The translations under genes were made by a program, and so were the position numbers. Below are positions 34,773 through 43,536 of a DNA stretch of 64,000 nucleotides, piece by piece. The DNA lies in assembly GCA_036725345.1 (NCBI GenBank), contig DAIMEJ010000002.1, forward strand, positions 124,001 to 188,000, read 5' to 3'. Source of the DNA: JAPLJU01 sp036725345. Lineage in GTDB: Bacteria; Desulfobacterota; Syntrophia; Syntrophales; UBA2192. The first letter of the stretch is position 1. Each line of letters begins with the position of its first letter. The notes beneath the pieces were generated by a model that was not told the DNA's origin, searched no databases, and saw only the letters and a program-made list of their open reading frames with translations.

Positions 34773-35564
34773 GTGGCTGCAAACGGCAGGGAGCCGATCA
34801 TCATCGTCCAGAATCTTACGGCCCGGTTCGGCGACGATACGATCCTGGAAGGGATCAACCTAGAGGTCTTTCAGGGCGAGATCCTCGTTATCATCGGTGA
34901 GAGCGGCTGCGGGAAGACGGTTCTCTTGAAGCACCTGATCGGGTTGTTCACACCCTGCGAGGGCAGAGTCCTTGTCAAGGGAATCGATCTCGCCGGCGCG
35001 GGCGATGATGAGCGTCACCGGCTTCGCATGGAGATCGGCGTTCTCTTCCAGTCCGGTGCCCTCTTCGGTTCCATGACGCTGTCGGAAAACATCGCGCTTC
35101 CGATCAGCGAGTACACCCGCCTTTCCCCGGAGATGATCGACCTCGTCGTGAAAATGAAACTCGGTCTGGTGAATCTCTCGGGCTACGAACACCACATGCC
35201 GGCGGAGCTGTCGGGCGGGATGAAGAAGAGGGCTGCCCTGGCGAGGGCCATGGCCCTTGACCCCTCCATCCTCTTCTTCGACGAGCCCTCCTCCGGCCTG
35301 GATCCCGTCACGGCAGCCGGGCTCGATCTTCTCATCAAGGAGATCAACCGGACCCTGGGAACCACGATGGTGATCGTCACCCATGAACTTGCCTCGATCA
35401 TGAACATCGCCCAGCGGGTCGTCATGCTGGACAAAAACGTGCGGGGCATCATCGCCGAGGGGGACCCCCGCGAGCTGAAAGAATTCTCGAGAGACCCCCG
35501 GGTGATCGCCTTTTTCAACCGGCAACCCCACAAAACAAGGACAGGGGACTTCCATCATGACTAG
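34773..35564 (+). CDS. MlaF-like ABC transporter ATPase
   Basis: 263 residues with Walker A GESGCGKT, signature LSGGMKKRAALARAMA, Walker B ILFFDEPSSGLDPV and the switch histidine in IVTHEL. It powers lipid movement through the MlaE-like permease. The start is GTG 34773 behind GGGAGTGAG. It ends 8 bases inside the mlaD-like gene, so translation is coupled. Confidence 0.95.
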   Translation: MAANGREPIIIVQNLTARFGDDTILEGINLEVFQGEILVIIGESGCGKTVLLKHLIGLFTPCEGRVLVKGIDLAGAGDDERHRLRMEIGVLFQSGALFGSMTLSENIALPISEYTRLSPEMIDLVVKMKLGLVNLSGYEHHMPAELSGGMKKRAALARAMALDPSILFFDEPSSGLDPVTAAGLDLLIKEINRTLGTTMVIVTHELASIMNIAQRVVMLDKNVRGIIAEGDPRELKEFSRDPRVIAFFNRQPHKTRTGDFHHD

Positions 35565-36486
35565 GAGATCTTCCCATCTTGTCATCGGTCTTTTCACGAG
35601 CATCGGGATTGTCATCGGGGCGGGTGTCATCCTCTGGCTCGGCGCATCGAAATACTTCGAAAAGGGAGACACCTACACGACCTATTTTGACGAGTCCGTC
35701 CAGGGTCTCCAGGTGGATTCGATCGTCAAGTACCGCGGCGTAGACATCGGCCGGGTCAAACAAATCCGCGTGGCGCCCGACAACAGGCTCATCGAGGTCG
35801 TCTTGAAAATCCAGCTGCGGGGCGAACTCGAAAAAACCGTCGTTTCGGAACTGAAAACCGCCGGTATTACAGGCATCGTCTTCGTTGAGCTCGACCGCAT
35901 GGACCCCTCGGAACCATCCCGATCCCCCCAGATCGATTTTCCCTCCGAATACCCGATCATCCCATCCCGTCCCTCGGAAATCCGGCAGATCCTCTCCGGC
36001 GTGGACAGTATCATCGAAAAGATCAATCAGATCGACTTCGGCGCCGTCTCCGGCCGGGTGGAATCGGCCGCCAGATCTGCCGAGAACTTCTTCGGCGGGC
36101 CGCAAATGCAGAGCATCCTGGTCAAACTGGAGGCGGCGACGGTCAGCCTCGATTCAACCATCGGGAAGGTCGACAGGGCCATGGCGGACGGGAAATTCGA
36201 GGATGTACTCGGTGAAACGAAAGCCGCCCTGACCGAGGCGAGACTGCTGATAAAAACGATGCGGGACGAACTCGGAGAAATGAAACTCGCCCGGACGGCC
36301 GGTAAGGCCGACCGTCTCGTCGAGAACCTTGACCGGAGGACCCGTGCGCTGTCCATCGAGATCCGCACAACCGGTGAGAGTCTGCGGCGGACGTCGGAGA
36401 GTCTCGAGCGGCTTCTCGACAGGCTCAGCAATAACCCCTCGGACCTTTTTTTAAGCAGCCCGCCGCCGGGTGGGCGAGGCGAGTGA
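35557..36486 (+). CDS. MCE-domain substrate-binding protein (MlaD-like)
   Basis: 309 residues: one N-terminal membrane anchor (LVIGLFTSIGIVIGAGVILWL), an MCE domain at about 40-115 (YFDESVQGLQVDSIVKYRGVDIGRVKQIRV), and a long helical C-terminal part with repeated acidic and basic helices. It stays in the periplasm as a ring that receives lipids. The long helical tail is like PqiB or needle-type MCE proteins more than the short E. coli MlaD. Confidence 0.93.
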   Translation: MTRRSSHLVIGLFTSIGIVIGAGVILWLGASKYFEKGDTYTTYFDESVQGLQVDSIVKYRGVDIGRVKQIRVAPDNRLIEVVLKIQLRGELEKTVVSELKTAGITGIVFVELDRMDPSEPSRSPQIDFPSEYPIIPSRPSEIRQILSGVDSIIEKINQIDFGAVSGRVESAARSAENFFGGPQMQSILVKLEAATVSLDSTIGKVDRAMADGKFEDVLGETKAALTEARLLIKTMRDELGEMKLARTAGKADRLVENLDRRTRALSIEIRTTGESLRRTSESLERLLDRLSNNPSDLFLSSPPPGGRGE

Positions 36487-36512
36487 ATCGACGGCAGAGA
36501 GGAATTTGAGAA

Positions 36513-37208
36513 ATGAAGAACGACGCGCGGAGCTTCAACAGGAACGCCCGGGTGCCTCCTGCAAACTGCCGGGGCCTTCTCCTGGTCTTTTTTCTGCTCC
36601 TGATTGCCGCCTGCACCCCTGCGAAGTCTCCAGGCAGGGCCTTCGAGTACTACACCCTGGAGTACGCATCGCCTGTCTTCGGCAACCGCCCGCCGTTCGA
36701 CGAACTCTTGACGGTCGAGCGTTTCTCAGCGGCCCAGGCCTTCAACACCACGGCCATGGTCTACCGGTCTGCTCCAGTGGTGCTCAACACCTACACATAC
36801 CACCGCTGGAAGTCGTCTCCGCCTGAGATGGTCACCGACCTGATGCTTCGCGACCTCAGACATAGCGGCCTCTTCAAAGCCGTCTTTCCCGAATACGACG
36901 AGGCCGACGCCCGGTTTGTCCTTCAGGGCCGTCTGGTGGAATTTATGGAGATCGAGGACGAAGGAAACCGAAAGGCGCTTCTTTCCCTCGATATCACCCT
37001 CCTGGACCGGTCGCGGGTGAGTTCTGCCGGAGGCGTGATCTTTCAGAAGGGATACCGCGCCCTCGAGCCGCTCGAGTCGCTGACGCCGGCCGCATACGCC
37101 CGCGCCATGAGCCGGGCCATGGAACAGGTCTCCAGGCAGACAACCTCCGATATTTGCGAGGCCGTGGAGAAAACGGGGAAGTCGAAAGACGGCCGTCCGG
37201 CCCCGTGA
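36513..37208 (+). CDS. ABC-type transport auxiliary lipoprotein (PqiC/YmbA-like)
   Basis: 231 residues. The lipobox LLIAAC follows a hydrophobic stretch; the mature part contains YYTLEYASPVF, LTVERFSAAQAFN, YRSAPVVLNTYTYHRW and a long tail. This is the ABC_trans_aux family, outer-membrane lipoproteins that partner MCE systems. It closes the four-gene lipid-transport set, 26 bases after the MCE gene. Confidence 0.88.
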   Translation: MKNDARSFNRNARVPPANCRGLLLVFFLLLIAACTPAKSPGRAFEYYTLEYASPVFGNRPPFDELLTVERFSAAQAFNTTAMVYRSAPVVLNTYTYHRWKSSPPEMVTDLMLRDLRHSGLFKAVFPEYDEADARFVLQGRLVEFMEIEDEGNRKALLSLDITLLDRSRVSSAGGVIFQKGYRALEPLESLTPAAYARAMSRAMEQVSRQTTSDICEAVEKTGKSKDGRPAP

Positions 37209-37583
37209 ACCCTCTTGTTGAAGGTCTTCACTTGAAAAGTTTCACCCCCCGCTGAAGTTCAGACCTCATTTCCTGCTTGATAGGGTCTTGCGTGCATGCC
37301 GCCTGTCCTTTAGCGAACCTGAGCGGAGGAGACTTCGTTCAGCCGCTCTCGAATCCGTGAAAGGCCTTTCCTTTTCTCCGCTTGCCATCACCGCGGTTTG
37401 AGCTTAAAATCAATCGTAAAGTTCTTGTCCGGCTTACCCATCTTTTTTGCAGCAGAATACACCGGCCGGTTCGCATTGAAAGAAACATCCGTTTCATCCT
37501 CATAGATCCTTCAACCCCCGTGACCGGGCGGCACCTCACTCCTTCGCGGAAGGAGGCCGTGTCCGGATGAAGGAATCGCCGCC
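37209..37583. other. Intergenic space and 5' leader of the phosphorylase gene
   Basis: No full gene. On the minus strand 37388-37510 is open for 41 codons and reads like a real C-terminus, but has no start. Near the right end a perfect 7-bp hairpin (37539-37545 with 37549-37555, loop GCG) covers most of the strong ribosome site AAGGAGG at 37550-37556. Confidence 0.5.
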
Positions 37584-37587
37584 GTGA
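37567..37587 (+). CDS. Possible 6-codon upstream ORF before glucan phosphorylase
   Basis: ATG AAG GAA TCG CCG CCG TGA, ten bases after AAGGAGG. Its stop overlaps the GTG start of the next gene (GTGA), so translation could be passed on. Its ribosome site is buried in a hairpin. It may be a control uORF or chance. Confidence 0.3.
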   Translation: MKESPP

Positions 37588-39713
37588 AAGAAAAGCGACC
37601 AGAATTCCCCCACATCCCGTCAAGACTGGCGGGGCTGGGGGAAATTGCCGGCAATCTCTGGTGGAGCTGGCACCCGGCCGTGAGGATGCTTTATAAAACG
37701 ATTGACCGGCAGGTCTGGAAGGAAAGCATCCATAACCCGGCGAAGATGCTGAGGGAAGTGCCGGGGGATTTTTTCAAAAGAGCTCTTTCAAACCCCGAAT
37801 ACCTCAAGACATACGATTTGCTCCTGGATAAGTTCCAAAAAGAGCTGGCCGAGGAGGACTGCTGGTGTGAGCAGGAGATTCCCGTCCCGGAAAACTACAC
37901 GGTGGCCTATTTTTCCACCGAGTACGGCCTGCACCATTCGCTTCCGTTCTATGCCGGCGGCCTGGGATTCCTCGCCGGGGACCATCTCAAGGAATGCAGC
38001 GACCTGAGGGTGCCCCTGGTGGCCGTGGGCTTCATGTACCCCGAGGGATACGTTCGCCAGGAAATACGCGATGACGGCTGGCAGGACAGCAAGGACGAGT
38101 CTCTCAGCCGCGAAGCGGCATCCATCGCCCGGGTGCTGAACGACAGGGGCGATCCCCTGATCGTCAGGGTGCCCATGATCGAACCGCCGATCCACGTGGC
38201 CGTGTGGAAGGTCTCGGTGGGACGGATCCCTCTTTACCTCCTCGACACTGACATCGAAATAAACGACCCCTGGAACAGGAAGGTTTTGGCACACCTTTAC
38301 ATCGGCGATGTGGAGCAGCGCCTGCGACAGGAGATCATCCTCGGTATGGGCGGCACCGAGGTCCTGAACGCCCTCGGGATCCGGCATTCCATTCTTCATC
38401 TCAATGAAGGTCATCCGGCTTTTGCAATCCTGGAAAGGATTCGGGACAAGCTCTCGTCGGATGTGACCTTCCGGGAAGCGGCGGATTATGTAAAGCAGAC
38501 CTCCATTTTCACAACCCACACGCCCGTACCGGCCGGCCACGACGTCTTCCCCTTTCACCTCATGGAGAAGTACTTCAAGGGCTACTGGCCGTCCCTGGGG
38601 CTTTCACGGGACGAATTCCTGCAGCTCGGCTTCCACCCGCTGGAGCCGCAGGCCGGATTCAACATGACCGCTTTCGCCCTGCGGATGTGCGGTTATCGAA
38701 ACGCCGTCAGCCGCAAGCACGGCGAGGTCACCCGGAAGATGTGGAAGGGGCTCTGGCCCGGCACCCCGGAGGAATCCATTCCCATCGAGCACGTCACCAA
38801 CGGCATCCACGTTCCCACATGGGTCGAACCCAAGATGGAGCTTCTCTTCAACCGCTACCTGGGAACGGACTGGATTTCCAGGCACGACGAACCCGCTCTA
38901 TGGGATCGCATCGACGACATCCCCGACGAGGAACTGTGGAAGACTCATTACTGGCTCAAGATCAAACTGATCGACGCCGTCCGCGACCTGGGCCGGAAGA
39001 AATGGACGGTCCGCCACAGCAACCCCACGAATATTCTGGCGGGAGGCGCCCTGCTGGATCCCTCGGTGCTGACGATCGGCTTTGCCCGGCGGTTTGTCGC
39101 GTACAAGAGGGCGGACCTTATCTTCCGGGACGTGGAGAGGCTGAAGAAAATGCTCGACAGCCGCTGGAGGCCCGTGCAGGTTATCTTCGCCGGAAAGGCC
39201 CACCCGTCCGACGATCCCGGTAAACTCATCATCCAGAAGATTTTTCGCGCCGCCTGCGACCCGGGGATGGGGGGGCGAATTGCCTTCATCGAGGACTACG
39301 GCGAGCAGTTCGCTCAGTATCTCGTCCACGGCGTCGACCTCTGGCTCAACAATCCCCTGCCCCCGATGGAGGCGTGCGGAACGAGCGGGATGAAGGCCGC
39401 TCTCAACGGCGTTCCGAGTTTGAGCATCCTCGACGGGTGGTGGATGGAGGGATACAACGGGAGGAACGGCTGGGCCTTCGGCGACGGCACGCCCGCCGGT
39501 GACAGGGACAGGGCCGACGCCGAGGCGATCTACCGTCTCCTCGAGGACGAAGTCATCCCTCTTTATTACAGCGTGTCGGAGGACGGCGTCCCCCACGGGT
39601 GGGTCGAGAGGATGAAGGCCGCGATCAAGAGCACTGCCCCCCGCTTCTCGTCACGGCGGATGGTCCGGGAATACCTCGATCATTACTACACCGCCGCCCT
39701 GAAAAATATCTGA
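37584..39713 (+). CDS. glgP: Alpha-glucan phosphorylase (GT35, short DUF3417-type)
   Basis: Releases glucose-1-phosphate from glycogen or maltodextrin. 709 residues. The N-terminal DUF3417-like part (GEIAGNLWWSWHPAVRMLYKTI) is typical of the short phosphorylases. FSTEYGLHHSLPFYAGGLG, LNEGHPAF and the PLP-lysine motif EACGTSGMKAALNGV follow. GTG 37584 is the start; the ribosome site is the more remote GAAGGAA. The GAF gene follows by 21 bases. Confidence 0.93.
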   Translation: MKEKRPEFPHIPSRLAGLGEIAGNLWWSWHPAVRMLYKTIDRQVWKESIHNPAKMLREVPGDFFKRALSNPEYLKTYDLLLDKFQKELAEEDCWCEQEIPVPENYTVAYFSTEYGLHHSLPFYAGGLGFLAGDHLKECSDLRVPLVAVGFMYPEGYVRQEIRDDGWQDSKDESLSREAASIARVLNDRGDPLIVRVPMIEPPIHVAVWKVSVGRIPLYLLDTDIEINDPWNRKVLAHLYIGDVEQRLRQEIILGMGGTEVLNALGIRHSILHLNEGHPAFAILERIRDKLSSDVTFREAADYVKQTSIFTTHTPVPAGHDVFPFHLMEKYFKGYWPSLGLSRDEFLQLGFHPLEPQAGFNMTAFALRMCGYRNAVSRKHGEVTRKMWKGLWPGTPEESIPIEHVTNGIHVPTWVEPKMELLFNRYLGTDWISRHDEPALWDRIDDIPDEELWKTHYWLKIKLIDAVRDLGRKKWTVRHSNPTNILAGGALLDPSVLTIGFARRFVAYKRADLIFRDVERLKKMLDSRWRPVQVIFAGKAHPSDDPGKLIIQKIFRAACDPGMGGRIAFIEDYGEQFAQYLVHGVDLWLNNPLPPMEACGTSGMKAALNGVPSLSILDGWWMEGYNGRNGWAFGDGTPAGDRDRADAEAIYRLLEDEVIPLYYSVSEDGVPHGWVERMKAAIKSTAPRFSSRRMVREYLDHYYTAALKNI

Positions 39714-39734
39714 CCCGGAGAAAAGGAAGAAAGG

Positions 39735-40298
39735 ATGAAAAAGAAAGAGATGCAGTATTTTGAGGCCCTCTACGACGCGGCGAGGGTGGTGAATGCCTCG
39801 CTGGAACCGGCAGCGGTCCTGGAGAAGATCGTGCGTTGCGTCACGGAAGCCATGAATGTCAAGGCCTGTTCCATCCGGCTGCTCGATGCCCGGGGAAAGC
39901 GTCTCCTCATGGGGGCGGCCCGGGGGCTTTCCAAAGGGTACCTTGTCAAGGGACCCGTACTGATCAAGGAGAGCGGCATCGACCGCAGGGCCCTGGCCGG
40001 CAGGACCATCTGGATCCGTGATGCCCGGTCGGACAGGGGTTTCCAGTACTCAGCCGAGGCGAAGAAGGAAAAAATCCGCTCCGTTCTGGTGACGCCGCTT
40101 CGGGTGGCAGGGAAGGCCATAGGGGTACTCAGGGTATACACGACGGAGGAGAGGAGATTCGACAGGCAGGAGATCCGTTTCCTCGAGTCCGTGGCCAACC
40201 TGAGCGCAATCGCCCTGGACAACGCCCGTCTGTACAAGTCGCTGAAAACGAATTTCGATCTGCTCGTCGAGCACAAATATCGCCTGGATGACAATTAA
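39735..40298 (+). CDS. GAF-domain protein
   Basis: 187 residues, nearly all one GAF domain (ASLEPAAVLEKIVRCVTEAMNVKACSIRLLD to ALDNARLYKSL), followed by a short tail. GAF domains bind cyclic nucleotides, small molecules or chromophores. No output domain is attached, so it must act through a partner. It sits between glucan phosphorylase and GAPDH, so a link to carbon or energy state is possible. Confidence 0.88.
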   Translation: MKKKEMQYFEALYDAARVVNASLEPAAVLEKIVRCVTEAMNVKACSIRLLDARGKRLLMGAARGLSKGYLVKGPVLIKESGIDRRALAGRTIWIRDARSDRGFQYSAEAKKEKIRSVLVTPLRVAGKAIGVLRVYTTEERRFDRQEIRFLESVANLSAIALDNARLYKSLKTNFDLLVEHKYRLDDN

Positions 40299-40358
40299 CG
40301 GGGCAGGGTTCCGGTGCAAACAGCAAGGATTTTCCCCTCATCCAGTAAGGAGACAGAC

Positions 40359-41369
40359 ATGGTAAGAGTCGGCATCAACGGGTTTGGAAGGATCGGCAGG
40401 CAGGTGCTGAAGGCTGTCATGGAGAGACACCCGGGGGCACTTCGCATCGTGGCGGTGAACGACCTATTCGATGTGGCGACCAATGCCCATCTTTTCAAAT
40501 ACGACACGAACTACGGCCGGTTTAAGGGCAACGTGACCGTCGGAAAGGATTTCTTCGTGATCAACGGGCAGCCCGTGAAAAGCTTTGCACAACGCGATCC
40601 CGCACAGATACCCTGGGACGACGAAGGGGTCGAAATCGTCATCGAGAGCACGGGGCTCTTCACGGACTCGGTTAAGGCCTCCGCGCACCTTCAGGCGGGG
40701 GCCAAAAAGGTGATCATCTCGGCACCGGCCAGGGGAGAGGATCTGACCGTCGTCATGGGCGTGAACCACCGGGTCTACAACCCGAAGAAACACCACATCG
40801 TTTCCAATGCCTCCTGTACGACGAACTGTCTCGCTCCCCCCGTGAGCGTCGTCCACGCAACCTTCGGAATCGAAAAAGGGATGATGACGACCGTTCACTC
40901 CTACACGAACGACCAGCGCATCCTCGATCTGCCTCACAAAGATCTGCGGCGCGCCCGGGCGGCCGGCTGCAACATCATCCCCACGACGACGGGGGCGGCA
41001 AGGGCGCTGTCCCTCATTATTCCGGAGCTCGAAGGCCGTTTCGACGGTTATGCCCTGCGTGTGCCCACGGCGACGGTTTCCATCGCCGATTTCACGGCGG
41101 AGATCAGGAAACCCGCAACAACGGAAGAACTGAGAAGCGCACTGGTGCAGGCATCGAAGAAGACCCTCCGCGGGATCATGGCCTGCGAAGGCGAGCCTCT
41201 CGTTTCGACGGATTACAAGGGAGACGACCACTCCTCCATCGTGGACCTTGAATTCACCCAGGCATTCCGCGGCAACATGGTCAAGGTCGTCGCATGGTAC
41301 GACAACGAGTGGGGGTACTCGTGCCGCGTGGCCGACCTGGCAAACTTTGTGGCCTCGAGAGGCCTCTGA
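40359..41369 (+). CDS. gap: Glyceraldehyde-3-phosphate dehydrogenase, type I
   Basis: 336 residues from ATG 40359 (AAGGAG eight bases upstream). The NAD motif is VGINGFGRIGRQ. The active-site sequence SNASCTTNC carries the catalytic cysteine, with the catalytic histidine in TVHSYTNDQ. The enzyme works in glycolysis or gluconeogenesis. It follows the GAF gene by 60 bases and precedes nrdJ by 37. The frame extends upstream to 40314 without a ribosome site. Confidence 0.96.
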   Translation: MVRVGINGFGRIGRQVLKAVMERHPGALRIVAVNDLFDVATNAHLFKYDTNYGRFKGNVTVGKDFFVINGQPVKSFAQRDPAQIPWDDEGVEIVIESTGLFTDSVKASAHLQAGAKKVIISAPARGEDLTVVMGVNHRVYNPKKHHIVSNASCTTNCLAPPVSVVHATFGIEKGMMTTVHSYTNDQRILDLPHKDLRRARAAGCNIIPTTTGAARALSLIIPELEGRFDGYALRVPTATVSIADFTAEIRKPATTEELRSALVQASKKTLRGIMACEGEPLVSTDYKGDDHSSIVDLEFTQAFRGNMVKVVAWYDNEWGYSCRVADLANFVASRGL

Positions 41370-41406
41370 CCACGGAACCTGAAAGCCATCCAGGGGAACA
41401 CAACCG

Positions 41407-43536
41407 ATGAAAAAATTCATCCCGCCGCGAAAGGTGAAAAAGAGGGACGGGTCCGTCGTCCCCTTCGACAGGGGCAAGATCGAAAACGCCATCTACAGAG
41501 CCGCCATGGAGGTCCTCCAGGAGAAGGGCAGGGCGGCCTTTGTTTCCGGGATCGTGACGGAAATCGTCCTCAACGAGATTTCCGCTCAATATGGAGGCCG
41601 GCAGATCGACGTCGAATCCATCCAGGACATCGTCGAACGGGGTCTCATGAAGGCGGGTTACACCGAAATCGCCCGCAGTTACATCCTCTACCGGGAACGG
41701 CGGGCCGAGATCCGCACGGCCAAGGCCGCCCTGGGTCTCCGGGACGACCTCAAGCTATCCATCAACGCCATGGAAGTTCTGAAGAAGCGCTACCTCCTCA
41801 AGGACGACGACCAGAACGTCGTCGAGGCGCCGGGGGAACTGTTCCGCCGGGTCGCCCGCCACATCGCTCAGGCGGAAAAGGCCTTCCGGGGGTCGCCGTC
41901 CGTCGGTGAGGCGGAGGAGAAATTCCTGTCCATGATGAGAAGCCTGGAGTTCATCCCCAACTCGCCGACGCTGATGAACGCCGGGACCTCCCTCGGGCAG
42001 CTCTCGGCCTGTTTCGTCATCCCCGTGGAAGATTCCATCGACGGGATCTTCGATGCCCTGGAAGACATGGCGAAAATCCACCAGACAGGAGGCGGCACGG
42101 GATTCAGCTTTTCCCGCCTGAGACCGAAGGGGGACCTCGTCTCCACGACGAAGGGGGAGGCATCCGGGCCCGTCTCCTTCATGAGCATCTTCGACCGGGC
42201 CACCGGGGTCATCGTCCAGGGGGGGAGAAGGCGCGGGGCCAACATGGGCATTCTGCGCTGCGATCACCCCGATGTCATCGATTTCATCGAAGCGAAAATG
42301 GAACGAAGGCGTTTCACGAACTTCAATCTCTCCGTCGGCATCACCGACCGGTTCATGAAGGCCCTTCTGAAAAACGGCCCCTTCGATCTCGTCAACCCGA
42401 GGACGAAGCAGAAGGTCCGGACCCTCAAGGCCAGGGCGGTCTTCGATCTCATCGTCAACGCGGCCTGGCGCACGGGAGACCCGGGGCTGATCTTCCTGGA
42501 CGAGATCAACCGGAAGAACCCCACTCCCGGAATCGGCACGATCGAGGCGACGAACCCCTGCGGGGAACTCCCCCTGCTGCCCTTCGAAAGCTGCAACCTG
42601 GGTTCCATCAATCTGGAGAAAATGGTCTCCGGGGGGCGGCTCGACTGGGAGCGCCTCCGGGACCGCGTCCGCTGGGGCATCCGTTTCCTCGACAATGTCA
42701 TCGAGGTGAACCGCTTCCCCCTGCCCCAGATCCGTGAGATCACCTTCGCCAACCGGAAAATCGGCCTGGGGGTCATGGGGTTTGCGGACATGCTGATCAG
42801 CCTCGGCATCCCCTACAACAGCCTCGAGGCTGTCCGTTTCGCCCGGAGACTCATGCGCTTCATCCGCGACGAGTCCCTGAAGGCTTCAGCGGAGCTGGCA
42901 GAGGAGCGGGGCGTTTTTCCGAACTTCGATCAGTCGGTCTACGCGCCGAAGAACCTCCGGCTGCGCAATGCCACCGTCAACACCGTCGCCCCCACGGGCA
43001 CGATCAGCATCATCGCCGGCTGTTCGAGCGGCATCGAGCCTCTCTTTGCCGTGAGCTTCGTGAGGAACGTGCTCTCCGGGACGAGGCTCTTCGAAACCAA
43101 TCCCATTTTCGAGGAGATGGCCCGAAGCAGGGGCATCTACAGCCGGGAGATCATCGCCGAAATCGCCCGGGCGGGCAGCCTGAGGACAGTGCGCGCCGTC
43201 CCGGCCGATCTCCGAAGGCTCTTTGTCACGGCCTTCGACGTGTCGCCGCAAGAACACCTGGACATCCAGAGCGCTTTTCAGGCCTACACGGACAATTCCG
43301 TCTCCAAGACCATCAATCTGCCGGCCGACTCGACGGTGGAGGACGTCCGGAGCATCTACCTGAGGGCCTATCGCCTGAAGTGCAAGGGGATCACGGTCTA
43401 CCGGTACGGCAGCCGGGAGGAGCAGGTGCTTTCGTTCTACAGTGCCAAGGAAGCCCGGGAGTCCCGGGATATCGAGTTCGTCTCGGCCGATTCGGATTAC
43501 TCCGGCGGGTGTGCGGCGGGAACCTGCACCTTCTGA
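41407..43536 (+). CDS. nrdJ: Adenosylcobalamin-dependent ribonucleotide reductase (class II)
   Basis: 709 residues. An ATP-cone domain is at 10-100 (RDGSVVPFDRGKIENAIYRA). The barrel has the redox cysteine in QLSACFVIPVEDS, the radical cysteine in NPCGELPLLPFESCNLGS and its redox partner region. The C-terminal CAAGTC swings electrons in. Class II needs B12 but neither oxygen nor a glycyl radical, suiting an organism that meets both conditions. It overlaps the convergent terpene-synthase gene by 40 bases at the 3' ends. Confidence 0.94.
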   Translation: MKKFIPPRKVKKRDGSVVPFDRGKIENAIYRAAMEVLQEKGRAAFVSGIVTEIVLNEISAQYGGRQIDVESIQDIVERGLMKAGYTEIARSYILYRERRAEIRTAKAALGLRDDLKLSINAMEVLKKRYLLKDDDQNVVEAPGELFRRVARHIAQAEKAFRGSPSVGEAEEKFLSMMRSLEFIPNSPTLMNAGTSLGQLSACFVIPVEDSIDGIFDALEDMAKIHQTGGGTGFSFSRLRPKGDLVSTTKGEASGPVSFMSIFDRATGVIVQGGRRRGANMGILRCDHPDVIDFIEAKMERRRFTNFNLSVGITDRFMKALLKNGPFDLVNPRTKQKVRTLKARAVFDLIVNAAWRTGDPGLIFLDEINRKNPTPGIGTIEATNPCGELPLLPFESCNLGSINLEKMVSGGRLDWERLRDRVRWGIRFLDNVIEVNRFPLPQIREITFANRKIGLGVMGFADMLISLGIPYNSLEAVRFARRLMRFIRDESLKASAELAEERGVFPNFDQSVYAPKNLRLRNATVNTVAPTGTISIIAGCSSGIEPLFAVSFVRNVLSGTRLFETNPIFEEMARSRGIYSREIIAEIARAGSLRTVRAVPADLRRLFVTAFDVSPQEHLDIQSAFQAYTDNSVSKTINLPADSTVEDVRSIYLRAYRLKCKGITVYRYGSREEQVLSFYSAKEARESRDIEFVSADSDYSGGCAAGTCTF

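Noticed and set aside
37511..37513. TGA before the orphan minus-strand frame as a second selenocysteine codon
   Set aside because: The sequence upstream of it is Gly/Pro/Arg-rich without a start or family likeness, and I see no fitting stem-loop after it.
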